Shown here one piece after another: positions 43,401 through 55,689 of a stretch of DNA of 64,000 bases. The translations under genes were made by a program, and so were the position numbers. Below the pieces are notes generated by a model. That model saw only the letters and a list, made by a program, of their open reading frames with translations, did not search any database and had not been told where the DNA came from. Positions within the stretch are counted from its first letter, which is position 1. Each line of letters opens with the position of its first letter. The DNA is from Cunninghamia lanceolata (lineage: Eukaryota > Streptophyta > Pinopsida > Cupressales > Cupressaceae): contig BSBN01000781.1 of NCBI GenBank assembly GCA_027924645.1, positions 4,216,001 to 4,280,000 of the forward strand, given 5' to 3'.

Positions 43401-44241
43401 TCACCTTATTCTATAAAAGGTGGTGGAATGCCTTGTTATTTTCATTTGAAACTTAATTGAAATCTGATTGCTGAAATATTCAGGACTTATTTCAAAGCTG
43501 CTGTATATGTACATGTCTTTTGCATACTTAATGAAAGAGAAGAGTATTTTGATTACAAATCTTCGTAAATCTTGAGTAATCTGTGTCTGAATTCTGGATA
43601 TATGCTTTGATTTGCTGCGTCCCTTGGAGTGCTCATCATGTTGCATGTATTGTTTTCATTCATTATCCTCTGAAGTTTGCATCAACTGTATCTAGCTGTG
43701 GAATGTCCTGGTGAACATATGGTTTGATTTCTTCTCCTCATGACAGTATCAAGCATGTATGTGGATCAAAAGCTAAAGGTTCAACTTAATTAGAAGTATT
43801 TCTTTTAATTTCTTTCAATTTCAGAGCATCTCACTATCACAATTGCAAATAAACTGATAATCTTAAGCAAACAACCCAAAATATGCAGACATCTCGTAGA
43901 TAGTCGTAAATATTTAGCATATTTGAACACTAAGCATGCACAATTGAAAATATCATGCAAAGATTGAGGTATTTTACATCTTTTCATCAAATAGCTGCAT
44001 AATTTGACTCCTCTGTAAGGAATTTCTGCAGGAACTTCATGATGATAGTACATTTTCACGTAAGGCCCCAAAATGGAAACAGCAACTCACATTAACCACT
44101 GAGTAACGTCAGTCGATTAAGACCTAATCACCGGAGACTTGGGATCATGAATTCTATGAATTCACTGCATCTTTCAAGATGAATAAAGGTTAATGTGTAC
44201 TTTTATTCTATGTTTGTTTGTGACTAACATCATGACCAACA
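37430..44241 (+). repeat. Element A 3' LTR (6812 bp)
   Basis: Full second copy of the LTR, with the same U3 array, U3 gene, TATA box and poly(A) signal. By eye it differs from the 5' LTR by roughly 65-70 substitutions, mostly C/T and G/A, plus four indels. It ends CAACA and is followed by TSD AGACC. Confidence 0.95.
38901..43260 (+). pseudogene. U3-encoded accessory protein, 3' LTR copy
   Basis: Same gene as at 23899-28072. The ATG at 38901 is followed by four premature stops: TAG 38961-38963, TAA 39054-39056, TAG 39159-39161 and TAG 39462-39464. Each corresponds to CAG, CAA, TGG and CAG in the 5' copy. It keeps the 187-bp block (40373-40559) absent from the 5' LTR; one extra G in the run at about 40493-40496 shifts the frame there. 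From 40645 to 43260 the frame is fully open (871 codons) through the acidic linker, coiled coil and His/Asp tail, with no break at the site frameshifted in the 5' LTR. The two copies break at different places, so an intact gene of about 1,450 codons at insertion is a safe inference. Confidence 0.88.
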
Positions 44242-44246
44242 AGACC

Positions 44247-45154
44247 ATTTTTTGATCTTTTCTTGACATACAACTAGGACTCACAGAACAAAATAGTCCT
44301 TAAAACATCAAATAGGTCTCTTGGACCTTCAAGAACAACATTCAGGTGATGCTCTTTCATCATACTCCCTAGGGAAAAGAAATTTGAGTTCCATCTCAAA
44401 GGATGGTCTGCTTTTCTTTCTCTTCTTCCAATTGTGCTGCATACTTAGTTGTTCTCTGATCTCCTCTTGATCCTCTCCATGCTTGGCTTGATTTGCTCCA
44501 TGTTTCTTGGTCTTCACACTTTTTTTGTGCTTGCTTTTTGGACCTCCTCCTGATGATCTTCTTCTCAACTGCAAGACTCCAAAATTCTATTTCTCTTTCA
44601 TATGCCTCATTACTGTTGTCCATTTCTTCAGCCTCTTCATTCTCTCCTTGGTTTACACCTATACAAACATTATCATCAACATGCATTAGATAAGAACCAT
44701 AAGGCCAATTTGCCTTTTCACTAGCTCGTTGTGCCTATTTTCTTGTGTCTTCCTTCGTTGTCCTACTTGTATGCATACCTTAATTAGCAAGCTTCGACTT
44801 CCACTCTTGTTCTATCTCAAAAACTTGTGCCCACAAATCATTTTTAAGTACCTCACAATGTACCTTTGCTACAACTTGTTTCCTTTCTTTCTCATTTAGC
44901 AACTCTTTTCTATCCAAACTTTGTTCACCTTCACTTTCCAAGACAACTATCCTTTGCTTTCTTCTTTTTTGAGCAATCACCTTTATAGGCCACTTTACCT
45001 TCTTTCTCATTGGCCAATACCCAACATTTCCTTGGTATTCTTCCTCAAGACACTGTTGCACTACAAGTTTAATAACTCTTTTCAACTCTGTCATTTCTCT
45101 ATCAAACTCTGCAACTTGGCTTATCCTGTTGTCTTTCATCTTGTCCTTCCTTTT
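44247..45154 (-). pseudogene. Unidentified Lys/Glu-rich coding remnant
   Basis: Right-hand continuation of the DNA into which A inserted. Minus-strand frames at 45139-44780 and 44686-44396 are rich in Lys, Arg, Glu and Gln (FDREMTELKRVIKLVVQQCL, QVFEIEQEWKSKLAN, REIEFWSLAVEKKIIRRRSK). They read like two pieces of one protein separated by stops. I recognise no domain. It could be an ORF of another retroelement or a decayed plant gene. Confidence 0.35.
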
Positions 45155-45752
45155 TATTGGTTAATAGATTTGTCATTCAACTCTATATTCTCTCGCCCAA
45201 ACAATGACAAATGTAACCATAGTTGATTTAGTTACAATGATGTTTTATAACCAACTCTCTGCTTATTCTACAAGGTGGCAGCTACCTTCGAATGAAATAC
45301 AATGAATTAAACTACTTGTTGCTTATAACCAAAAAGCAAGGGAAAGGTAATGCTTTTGACCAGAAATCTTTGAAAGGAAAATTTACACTTAAATAGTGAC
45401 TAAAAATAAAGAAGTTCAAAGACATCAAACACTTAATTATAGATGACTGAGAAAAGAATTTAAATTTCCATCACCATGACATATTCATTCAAAGATAAAC
45501 ATTCACAGCAATGAATTTAATGAGCATCTAATTCTCCAATATAAATAAGATAACCACTAGCAATGCATTCAATGTAAGAAGAATGACATTTCAAACACTA
45601 CAGCACAAAGACTATATCTGCTCAAACACCCCAACAATATTTCTCATTTCTATATTGAAGAAAATTGAAATGAAAACATATTAAAGATATCTAACTTAAT
45701 GAGTAAAACAAAGTTTGCCCAAAAAGAAGATCCATACTATGTCCCAAATCAT

Positions 45753-45761
45753 GTATTTATA
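45753..45761 (-). promoter_or_regulatory. TATA box of element B 3' LTR
   Basis: TATAAATAC on the minus strand just after the U3 gene stop, about 600 bp before the LTR end. The other LTR has the same box at 62055-62063. The layout equals that of element A. Confidence 0.5.
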
Positions 45762-45887
45762 ATGTCCACATAATAACTATCTTTAGAAAAGAGAACGGTT
45801 TCTTGGAGACAACCCATTTTTTTTAAATAATAAAGTCTAGAAAAGTCTTTGAGCCAAATATTCAGAAATGCATAAAAGAAACAAAGT

Positions 45888-48345
45888 TTAATTTGCCACC
45901 CCTTCGCCTTCATTTGGGTGTTCAACACTTTCCCCGCCTTGATCCTCTACCATCTTTTCCCGCACCTTTATTCTCAAATTGTATTCCTGATACTTAGTTA
46001 TGACAGCATCGATGCTCTTGCTTCCTAGAGTTGTAGTAATCTGCAACTTGGTTCTGAATCTTGCCAATGTTTTACCTATCCCTACTATAGCTTCTTGAAT
46101 ATCATCACCTCTATTCTTGAAACCATTAAGGTAAACTTGCATAAGGCCCATTTTTCCAAGTGATTCACCGATGACGATGTCAGGATCTGTGAGTTCCTTG
46201 CAAAGCATATCTTTAGCTTCTTTTGTAATCTAATTCAATTATCTCATCTTCATTTAGGTCCTTGACCAGGTTAGCAATCTCTAACATTTGATGACCTAAG
46301 GCAACATCATTCACCATTCTAGACATTCTTTTGGCCTTTTGGGGCTTTGAAATAGTCTGCAACAATTTGGCAACTATATCTACCCCAACTGCTATTGTAG
46401 GCACAACCTTTCTCTTCTTATCCACAACTTTCTTTAACCATCTTGGTGAAGATGATACCATACCAGTATCTACATTACTTGAAACAGTCTTAACTTGATT
46501 ATCAACAGGAATAGAAATGGATACTTCTTCGACAGCAGGAGAAGAAGGAATTTCCATGAATGGAGAGAATGAACCATCATCAACAATTTGTTCAAAAAGA
46601 GTCAGAAAGCAGAGGCGCAGGTTTAGCTTGGGCATTTTTCTTTTTCACAGTGGGCAAGGGGAGACTATCCAATTCACAAGCTGATTTCAATTTCAGAATT
46701 TCTTCTGGTCTTTCCCCATCACCTCTAGATTGTGAATTAGAAATGGATGGTAATGTTTCTTGTCTCCCAGAAGAAATACACACTTTGGAACTTTGCATGG
46801 GCCTTTGCTCATTGGACCTTGGATTTCCTTGCTCATGAGATCTAGCACCTCCATGCCATCTCCTAACGAACCAATCTTCAGTCCTTTGACCAATTAATTC
46901 AAGGAAGGGGTTTATAAACTAGGGTTTGATATTCATCATCAATTATTTTAGAATTTTTTTCAACACCATCTGGAATGTATATAGAAAGACCAAATACTTG
47001 AATTTGACTCAGTGTGAGTCTCATACAATTTCTCCTTTGAACTTCTCTGTCATCTATACAGTCTTCCCAAAAATCTTCTAGGCTTGGAAGGTGTTCATAA
47101 GAACCAGAACCATGAAATTTTAACTTCACATAATTTTTGCTGTCAACTTTGGACCTCATTGATAAAGAATGAAGATTAAACTCACTCAAAACATTCTCTG
47201 CTCCTCTAGCAATCACATTAGTTTTGCAGGTATACGAAGAGAGCTTCAAAGGGAAATCATACCCTTTCTTCCTCATGCTTCGGTATTTGATGTTTACAAT
47301 AGACATTTGTTACAAATATCTAGAAAAATAATAAAATCATTAGGGTATTTGGGCAATTTTGTTGGGGTATTTTCATAACCCCCCACTCTTAGATAAGTGA
47401 ACCTATCAAACTAAGTGTAGAAACTTCCAAACTCCATGATCAAAGAAGCAGCTTCGGGTGAAATTCTCAACTCAAAATTATCATCCAATTTTCTCACTAT
47501 AAACATTAAAAAGGCATCATTTACACGACGATAATCCTTCATTCCCACATCCCTTTTCAGCTGAGGAAAATAATTATACACATGTGTGTTTGGAGTTAAA
47601 GACCCATGTGGCCTCAACCTAGCCCAAACAACCTCTTGACTGGCTCAAATGTATGTCAAGTATGAACACATATGAAAAGTTAAAGTCTCCTGAAATTCCA
47701 CCAATTGCTTGTTCAAATGATAACTAATAATTTCAGCCCAGTTTATAAATTTATCTTCACTGCATATTAACAAGATAAAACGACACATCTAGTCTTCAAA
47801 AGAATCTATGTTTTCACTTCCAACTACGCGATGTAGCAAAGTAATAATGTCTAAAATTTTATCTTTAAAATGGGCTCTCCTGAGCTTTTGGGGTAATTAA
47901 GACTTACCTCTCTTTTCATACTTTAACCAGTTCCACACGATGGAATTCTTCACCAATCTTCATTTGTTTAAAAGAACTCCATTCGAATGGCAACAGACAT
48001 GTCTTCAAATTCTTGCTTCTTTGGAATCCTTAATGCGCGGGTAATATTTCCAGGGTCAATCTTTCCTACCACCGACCTGTCCTTTGCTCTAATTTTAAGG
48101 GCTTCAGGAATGTATCTTCTTGCGCAAGACACAACCAAGTCCTTTCTCTGTACAGAGATGGGAAAACCTCCTGCATGCACCAAACCACTCTGCAAAATCT
48201 TTTCTGCAAAAGGTGATTTGTCTTCTTTCTGCAAACGGGACCAAAATTCTTCCAAATCAATATGGCTGAGTTTAGTATCACTTATGCTAGACCAGTTGCT
48301 CTCAATACCAAAGTTATGAGGAGCTCCTTGATATTTGAATTTCAT
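45888..48345 (-). pseudogene. U3-encoded accessory protein, element B 3' LTR copy
   Basis: Minus strand, ATG at 48345 (MKFKYQGAPHNFG), last codons GEGVAN at 45888. Segments in several frames align with the element A protein: LVHAGGFPISVQRKDLVVSC, WAEIISYHLNKQLVEF with TFHMCSYLTY (about 47750-47650), a PQL and DYRRVNDAF segment (about 47570-47510), LEDFWEDCIDD and LTLSQI (about 47080-47000), then a Ser/Pro-rich linker and a C-terminal part with LMQVYLNGFKNRGDDIQEA. There are many stops and frameshifts plus the 676-bp deletion, so it is dead. Overall similarity to A looks low, but motif order and spacing agree. Confidence 0.82.
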
Positions 48346-49145
48346 CACCGCTAGAAGCACATGGGAAAATGGCTAAGTATTGAAAAAGGAATGGCACAGT
48401 ACGAGAGTAATGGCAGCTGCATAGCTTGGAGAAAAATTTGCCACTGGGAGTATATATGTATGCCAGGAGAATGTCACGATATGTTTTAAATACTGAGCTA
48501 AGGTGGCATTAAATTCATGCCTTGAAAAAATAACCTTGAGATTTTCCCGCCCTCTGAAAATCCTGAAAAGACTTCCACCTCGTGTGTCGTACTCATCATT
48601 AAATGATTTTCATAAGCCTTGAAAACTAGTCCACAACCTCTATGTCGTAGAGTCGCTAACTTTTGAAACTTCAAAACCTCAAGTCGGGGGTTTCGAAGTT
48701 TTGGAAACCTCTAACTTGGTGACTATAAAGATAGACCACTGGGAGAAAAGACTTAACAAAGCAGTGCACAATCAGGAAGTCAGTGGGTTAGATAACTTTA
48801 GAACTGTGCAAGGTTAGGAATCTTGGAGAACTAGTGACCAAGTTAGGGAAATACAAGTGCATGTGACTCTTAGGGATTTTCAAAAATAACGAAGGCAAAA
48901 ACAAAGTCCCTAGGACTAAGACAAATTAATGAACCATGAAAATGGGCAGTAAAATATGTAAGACCCAGAAACAAATAAAAGGGGGACAACAACTGGCTCT
49001 GAATGGGGACAAGGACCAAGGGGACGCAGAGAATCCAGAACATTATGGCATAAAGCCTTATTCAATGGGCAAACAAAGGGAAAAATGACACAAAGAAAAA
49101 AAATAGAAAGAAACTATAATACAAGGGGAGTGACCCAAGATTGTT

Positions 49146-50679
49146 ACCAATTGAACATTTTCAAATCTTGCCCATTATAGGCAAGAGGTAAAGGAGTACC
49201 ATCTGGATAAGCCAATAGAAAAGAGTTGTCACCAACTACCTATTTGATTAGAAAAGGTCATTTCCATAGAGAATCAAACTTTTTGTGGGCACCTTTTGGT
49301 TCTTGCCTCCTATCCCAAAGAAGTACAAAGTCTCTAACAATCTCCCTCTCCTCTTCCAGTTTGTTCAAATACATAATTCTCTTTTCTAGTGCAGTTTGAA
49401 ATTCCTCATTTTCTATAGCCCTTTGTAAATCCAATGCTAAGAGCTCCAAGGAAATAGGCATAGTACTATCGACCCCATACACCAACTGAAAAGGTGACAT
49501 ACCTATGGCTCTTTTATAAGTAATTTTTTCTTCCCATAGAGCATCATACAACTTCTTATACCAACATTTTTGGTTTTCATCTGCCAGCTTTTTGATAATA
49601 GAAATCAAATTTTTGTTGCTGGACTCAGCTCGTCCACTTCCCTGAGGATAATAATCAAATGAATGTCCCAGACTAATACCATACTCGTAACAGAATAGAG
49701 TGATTTCAGAGGATGAGAAAGAGATGGCATTATCAGTAACAATCTTCTTTGGGATACCAAATCTTACTATGATATTTTCCTTCAAGAAATTACACACAAC
49801 TTCTAAGGTAGTCTATTTTATTGAAATAGCTTCTACCCACTTGGTAAAATAATTAGTAGCAATGAGAATGTGTGTATGCCCAGCACTTGAATTGGGATTA
49901 ATAGGGCCAATAAATTCCAATCCCCACTATTGGAATGGTTCATCAATTACCACAGGCTTCAAAGGTAAAGCTGTGAGGTGAGGTATGCAAGTAAACTTTA
50001 AACATTTTTCACATTTAGATAGCCATTCATGAGCATCCCTAAACATACCAGGCCAATAAAAGCATTGGCGCAGAATTTTAAAGGTTGTTAAAGAGGCTGA
50101 GAAATGTCCACCATAGGCTTCATCATGAAAATCCTTTAACAGTCTCTTTTGTTGCTCTTCATCAACACACCTGAGAAATGTTCCATCTACACCCTTTTTG
50201 TATAGGTTTCCTTCCCAAAGAACATAGTTACTTGCTTTAAGCTTTAAGTTTCTCTTTTCTTTAGCTGATAAATGTGATGGACAGTCACCATAAGTCAAGA
50301 AATATGAAACATTTGAGAACCACTCATCAGTTGTACTGGTAAAGAGAACTAGAGGCAAGTTTTCTTCTTCAACAACTTTATTTTTTGCAATCAATTTACA
50401 TAAACCCTTACCCCTGACCAAATTGGTAGGCCTAATATCCACATCATACTCTTGCACTTTTGTTATCCAAGAACCCTGCTTATTACATCCAACCTCTTGC
50501 TGAGTGAGGATACTTTTGACAGTAGTTTCGGGTACAAAAACAATATCGTGGGAATGCAAAATATAGAACCTAAAACTTTTCAAAGACTTAATGAAAACAA
50601 ATGCATATTTTTCCAATGGGGAATACTTTAGTTCATACTTCTTAAGAGGAGTACTCATGAAAGAAATGGGGGCTTCCAT
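49146..50679 (-). pseudogene. pol: Element B second RNase H and integrase
   Basis: Minus strand. 50679-49927: end of the second RNase H (PISFMSTPLKKYELKYSPLE, then HSHDIVFVPE), which like that of A lacks the usual catalytic Asp pattern. The integrase zinc domain follows (DEAYGGHFSASLTTFKILRQ, CEKCLKFTC). 49797-49258: integrase core with IVTDNAISF, YYPQGSGRAESSNKNLI and MSPFQLVYGVD, then the C-terminal domain (VRDFVLLWDRRQ). Readable sequence ends near 49146. Stops between the two frames remove the start of the core. It integrates the DNA copy in live elements. Confidence 0.88.
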
Positions 50680-51036
50680 ACCTTATTCATTTTTCTACAT
50701 TAAGATGGCTAATAAGGTATGCTCTGATGCATAACAATATATGATGAAGCCTTTTGTGAAATCGGGACATACCAATGTGGGTGCATTTGCAATAGCAACT
50801 TTCATGTCTTCAAAGGCCTATTTCTCTTCGCAACTCCATCTAAACACAAGGCGATCTTTCATCATGTCTGCAATAGGCTTGGTTAATTCAGCAAACTCGG
50901 GTACAAACCTTCTCAAAAAGTTCACTTGGCCAAAGAATGATCTAGTGCTATCTTTATTGGCAGGTAATCCCAGTTGCATGATAGCTTTCACCCTTTTAGG
51001 ATCAACTCTAATTCCATCTTTTGAAACAATGTGTCC
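50680..51036 (-). pseudogene. pol: Element B reverse transcriptase, part after insertion C
   Basis: Minus strand, right up to the target-site duplication of C. It reads GHIVSKDGIRVDPKRVKAIM, then FFGQVNFLRRFVPEFAELTK, the thumb region, and the start of the degenerate RNase H (IIYCYASEHTLLAIL). It joins the part ending at 57212. Confidence 0.85.
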
Positions 51037-51784
51037 TATTGGGTGAATATTTTGTCATTTAGCTAACTAACGGCAAAATGGTTATATCACCACAGCTATG
51101 ATGAGACAGAGTCTCTCCTCTCAGCAAGGGGAGGTTCCCTCTAGATGATGAATTATTTCTAATAAACAACTTTTAACACTTATATAAACTAGAACTATGC
51201 TTGGGGTGTTTTCATTGCATCCTATTCTCTTTTTTCAGAATAGATGTTTTTCTCTTCAAAATGATAACTTCGACAAAAATGATATTGAAGAACTTCTGAA
51301 CTGAGACAAACCATATAAACACAAAGTCTTCTATTGCTTGGCCTATTTCCCACAAATAAACTTGATTGAATTCAAATGTAGCTCAAATTCTCCACTCTCA
51401 CCCAATATGATATAACTAGATTGAACACAACAGTTTACAGCACAAAGTCTTAAACAATTCTATTCTCACAAATGTAAACACAAACTCCCGTAATGAGAAA
51501 ATAGCACAAAGTCTATTTAACTAGAACAAGAACACTTCTCTCAATTTTCAATAAACTCCACAATTCCAAAAATGATTCAATATAATATAACACCAATGAC
51601 ATAAGAACACTGATATCATAAAACAATATGATTCAACTCAAAGTTTGATACTCAAACTGCTTGCTTATATTGATATTTGCTTGAAAATTTGATAAACATG
51701 AAAAGCTCAAAGTCTTGATATGTTTTCCAATCCGGCAAAGTTTCTTTGCAATAGATAAAAGATACTAATTACAAAAGAGGCCCT

Positions 51785-51795
51785 CTTTATTTATA
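51785..51795 (-). promoter_or_regulatory. TATA box of solo LTR C
   Basis: TATAAATAAAG on the minus strand, about 200 bp after the U3 gene stop and 750 bp before the LTR end, the same layout as in A. Confidence 0.5.
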
Positions 51796-51988
51796 GGGAG
51801 AGACCTGGAGAAAATTTAGGAAAAAACCTAACTACTTTGACCTATTCAACAAAAGAGTCCTATTTGACTTGTGACTTCTTTTGTCTCACATGTAATTACA
51901 TTTTGAGAAAATACATGTGAATATGTCCAAAACAAAATACAAAATATATATACAAAAATGAAAATCCACTAAGGCATGAAAAAGAACT

Positions 51989-54900
51989 TCAACTGCCGCC
52001 ATCATTCTTTTTCAGGAAGTTTTGGTACATTGTCTGCACTACTGCCATCTCACATACATTAGGCCCGGCTGTATTATCTGAAATGGTGCGAGCCCTAAGA
52101 ATTGCATCCCTGACTGCCTTTATCACTTTCTCATGTTTTTCAAGATTATCCTTTAGATTTTCAAAGGTTGAGTGATGATCATAAAGGCTATCCATTGAAA
52201 CCACCGTAAGCACTTCATCTTCAAACTTTCACTGAACCATCTTCTGGAAAACATCTATCATTTCCTCTGCTGAGAGAAACTTATGATCCTCACCTATTAA
52301 AGTACATGGTAGTTCCTCTAACCTGTGTAGAAGTGAGACATCACTGTCTTCATTGTTTTCTCGTACTTGGCACAAATCATCAAGTAAGCCTCTTATCACC
52401 TTGATGCGATGGGTAATGGATTCTTTAGTCTTGAGATAAGACTCTCGGTTTGAAATAACCCCAATGGAAATCAAATTCTTTATCTTGATTTTCTTCATCT
52501 CAATCAATTCCTCTAAACTATCCTCTTGATCTTGAAGTTCTTGAGAAAGTAAATCAACAATATTATCTAACTCAGCATTCGCCTTTGCCATTTTTTCCTT
52601 TCTTTCCACTGTGGTCTTCAAGAGAACTCTACCTTGTGCCAACAACCATTCCACAATGTCACCAACCACTCGTCCTCTGGCTTGAACTTTCTCAACCTTT
52701 TGAATCAGAGGGTTTTCTACAGCCACTACCATAGGTTCCATGATCTCAGATGATTTCACTATTTTCTGAAGGATAGCAGCAAGCTATTCTGCCTTTGCTT
52801 TGTATTGCTCTTTTTCCTTCTTTACCTCATCATATTTTACAAGAAATGAGCTTGTTGTAGCTTGAAAATCTGCCTTGATACCTTCATGAGTCATCTTACC
52901 TAACTCAACTCTTGAAACAATCTAATCATTCACCTCAAAGGTATCTGTAGTAGCATCATCTGGTGGTTTAGCAATTTCTGCATACCTGACTCCTTTTTCA
53001 TCAATCAGCCTAGAAATAGTTTAAGGTTTCTTCTTCTGAGTCTTTGGTTTAGCAGGCAGCAATTTCTCAATGTCAATATCATCTGGTGAAATAGCCTGCT
53101 TTTTCCTTTTGGGAGTATAGGCAGACAACCATGGAGGTAGTGTTAGTGTACTAAGATTTGGAGAAGAATCAACCACCTGCTTAGCGGGATCCATACTAAC
53201 ACCTGTTATAGTGACAATAGGAGAAGTGTTGGTGAAAATCACACCTGTATCAACATTTTTCTCTGAACCATCAAGTAAATGATCTAGAATAGTTTGTTCC
53301 CCAATATCAAAAGAAGGAGAAGATAGACTAGGAATAGAACCAGAAGAATCAAAAACAGTCCTGAAGCTTGTTCTCATAGAGGGGGGAGTATTATCAAAAG
53401 ATATCATGATAACAGGAACATTAGAAACTATTGGAGGATTATCAAAAATAGAAACATGAGGTATGGGCGTAGAAACTTGTGGCTCTGATGGAAGACCTTT
53501 TTGTGGAAACTTTAGTGAGCTAACAAGTTGTTCATGTTCCATAGCCCTTTCTTTTTCTTGTTCTTTATCACCTTCCTCATCGGGTTTTTCACCCATTTCC
53601 AGTTGCTCAATACTATCAAGTTCCTCAATATTTTGTTGTTCCATCTTAGTATTTTCAACCTCCATTTTATCAACATCTGCTTCTTCAGCACCTGAATCTG
53701 CAATAGTGGAAGTTCTTTCAATCTCTTTTGCCTTCCTTCCCTTTGAGACAAACTTAATTTTTGGTTTGTGCACCTTAGAGGAAGAAGGAGCATCACTTTT
53801 GTTTTTTGTCCCGTTTTCTACCTTCTTTTCGGTCTGCTCTTGAATCTCTATCTCTGATCCGGTGAGGAATTATTTCAAACTGAGACCTTTGCTTTGCAAC
53901 CATATAGCCAGTATAGGTTGAAATCTCTTTCTGAGAGAAGTCTCTTCTTCCATCGACCATTTGACCTCTGGCAAAGCTGAGGCTTCAACATTGTTGATGT
54001 CATACCTAGGGTCTAGGACATCACCTTCATCTTCCATACCTTCTGGAACATCAACCAATCCTAGTTCCTCAATCTGGCTTAAATGGAGTTTCCAATAATC
54101 CAACTTTCTGATCTCATTCTAGGTTCTCAAATCAGCCCAAATATCCTCAACCATTGGCACATGAAAAACTGCCTTTCTCTTGATTTTATCCTACACACTT
54201 CTGTAATCAAAATGATCTCTTTTCTTGAACTATTTCATCGTGACTAGTTGCATTTCTGATTCAAATACCTTAGCCTTGGTGGCTGATTGCACAGAATACC
54301 TGCCAATTTCCACAGGAAACTTAATTCCTGATTTCTTCAGCTCCATCTGCTTATTGTGTACAACAATCAACTGCCTACATAGCTCCATTAGAATGATTCT
54401 ATCACTAGGATACTATGGAAGCATATATGGATATCCAAGATAATATCCCACTCTTAGGTAAGTGAAAGTTGGAAACTGTAAAAACAAACAACCAAAAAAG
54501 TTGACCACTTCCCAGACCTCATCTGATACTCTTTTATGCTCAAGCTCATTATTCCATAGACACATGAATATTGAAAGAAAGCATCATTAACTCTGCAGAA
54601 ATGATGGATTGATCCCTTAAGAGTAATCTATGGATAACAGTCATAGACTGGAACCAATCTCCAATCACCAACTTGAGTTAGACCAGGAAAACTTCTCCTA
54701 CCTGCAGCAGCATACACTAGATACGAAGTCATATAAAACTTGAAAGTTGCATTGACTTTCACCGGTTGATTGTGCAAAGCATTGCTGATCTGTTCTCCCT
54801 AGAAGATTTTCTGTTGGCCCTTGAGAATCACCTTAATATATGTATACATCCATTCATGAAACTTGGATGAAGAAGGAAGACCTCTAATCTGACTCAGCAG

Positions 54901-55440
54901 TGTAATCAAATCACTTACCTCCTCAACAAAATCACTTCTCGGGAGATCTTTAGGCCATCTGGACAAATTGCTCTGAGGAGTCTTCAGCCACTTACTATTG
55001 ATATGCTTCTTTCCAGCTTCAAAATCTGTATCATAATCTTTTTGCCCTTGAGCAAAATCTATTTCACCAACATTCTCAATAGGAGGACACATAAAGATTT
55101 TGTCAAGAAACTCTACATCTAATCTCATGATTATATTTCCTTGAGAATCAGACACAGTCCTGGTATCCCTATTATGGTGGCTTGCCACTTGAAGAACAAA
55201 TTATGGGTTATGTGCTGTGATAGGAAAATAAGCAACCAGATGAATGTTACTATTGATAATCTTTTGCATGTATCGAGGAGGATTGGACTACTTTGTTCTA
55301 TCCACAAACTCAACCATGTCTACATGACCAATCTCTGTGTCTCTTATCTCATCCACATTAGACTGTAATGAAGTCACAAGGAAAACCCCTTGGTACTTAA
55401 ACTTTATGATTTTGGCTTTTGATGGAGACAGCTCTGACAT
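51989..55440 (-). pseudogene. U3-encoded accessory protein in solo LTR C
   Basis: Minus strand, ATG at 55440 (MSELSPSKAKIIKFKYQG), end at 51989 (FLKKNDGGS). The N-terminal domain (55440 to about 53870) has FHEWMYTYIKVIL, EQISNALHNQ with KFYMTSY (near 54790-54720), VEDIWADLRT and LHLSQIEELGL (near 54160-54050), matching the order in A and B. An acidic and Ser/Pro-rich linker follows (53773-53021, EQLEMGEKPDEEGDKEQEKE), then a coiled coil (52759-51989, VEWLLAQGRVLLKT, LDNIVDLLSQELQDQEDSLE). Several stops and frameshifts are present. The linker keeps the acidic bias although its sequence differs, which suggests its charge rather than its sequence matters. Confidence 0.82.
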
Positions 55441-55689
55441 CAGCTTTATGAAGAAAACTAGAAACGATGTCTACCGCAGATGTTTGATGAAATTGCAAAA
55501 AGTCATGATGTCGCAGTTAGGGGAAAAATGCGTAAATTAAGGTTACTGCGAATTGATGATCATGAACACGGGACCATGCTTTGAAGGGCTTAAGAGCGTG
55601 CAAGTCGAGGAAACAGGCGAAAGCGGGCCAATAGGTATTGAAAGGAAAAATTTCCCAATGTTAGGAAAAATTTAGGAAAATATACATAG

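Larger units (their letters stand above)
22429..44241 (+). mobile_element. Element A: Ty3/gypsy retrotransposon with giant coding LTRs, 21.8 kb
   Basis: Termini TGTTG and CAACA, and a perfect 5-bp target-site duplication AGACC (22424-22428 and 44242-44246). LTRs at 22429-29053 and 37430-44241 are about 99% identical by eye. The interior (29054-37429) carries gag and one long pol in a single reading frame. The pol order is protease, RNase H, reverse transcriptase, degenerate RNase H, integrase. No chromodomain is present, so it belongs with the non-chromovirus (Tat/Athila-like) branch. I see no env-like gene between pol and the 3' LTR; the extra gene lies in the LTRs. Confidence 0.95.
45155..48990 (-). 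repeat. Element B 3' LTR
   Basis: Matches 61457-64000 from its 3' end upstream, with a 676-bp deletion relative to the other LTR (bases 62491-63166 there) bordered by TTGT. It carries the U3 gene, and a TATAAATAC box at 45753-45761 (minus). The upstream end is uncertain: pol ends at about 49146 and TGTTGTCCCCC near 48990 is a possible start, but I find no polypurine tract or flanking duplication to confirm it. Inverted repeats near 48630-48720 lie upstream of the gene. Confidence 0.7.

Noticed and set aside
37430..44241. Segmental duplication of 22429-29053 carrying a host gene
   Set aside because: The two copies are direct repeats with TG/CA ends, a perfect 5-bp TSD outside, and a gag-pol between them. 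They are LTRs, not a genomic duplication.
48530..48990. Exact upstream boundary of the element B 3' LTR
   Set aside because: TGTTGTCCCCC near 48990 and a purine-rich stretch near 48550 (minus) both could mark it, but neither combines a polypurine tract with a TG start and the other LTR leaves the window, so I give an approximate end only.
53463..53843. Plus-strand Ser/Cys-rich 126-codon frame
   Set aside because: It is antisense to the acidic linker of the U3 gene in LTR C; Glu codons read backwards give Ser, Phe and Leu.
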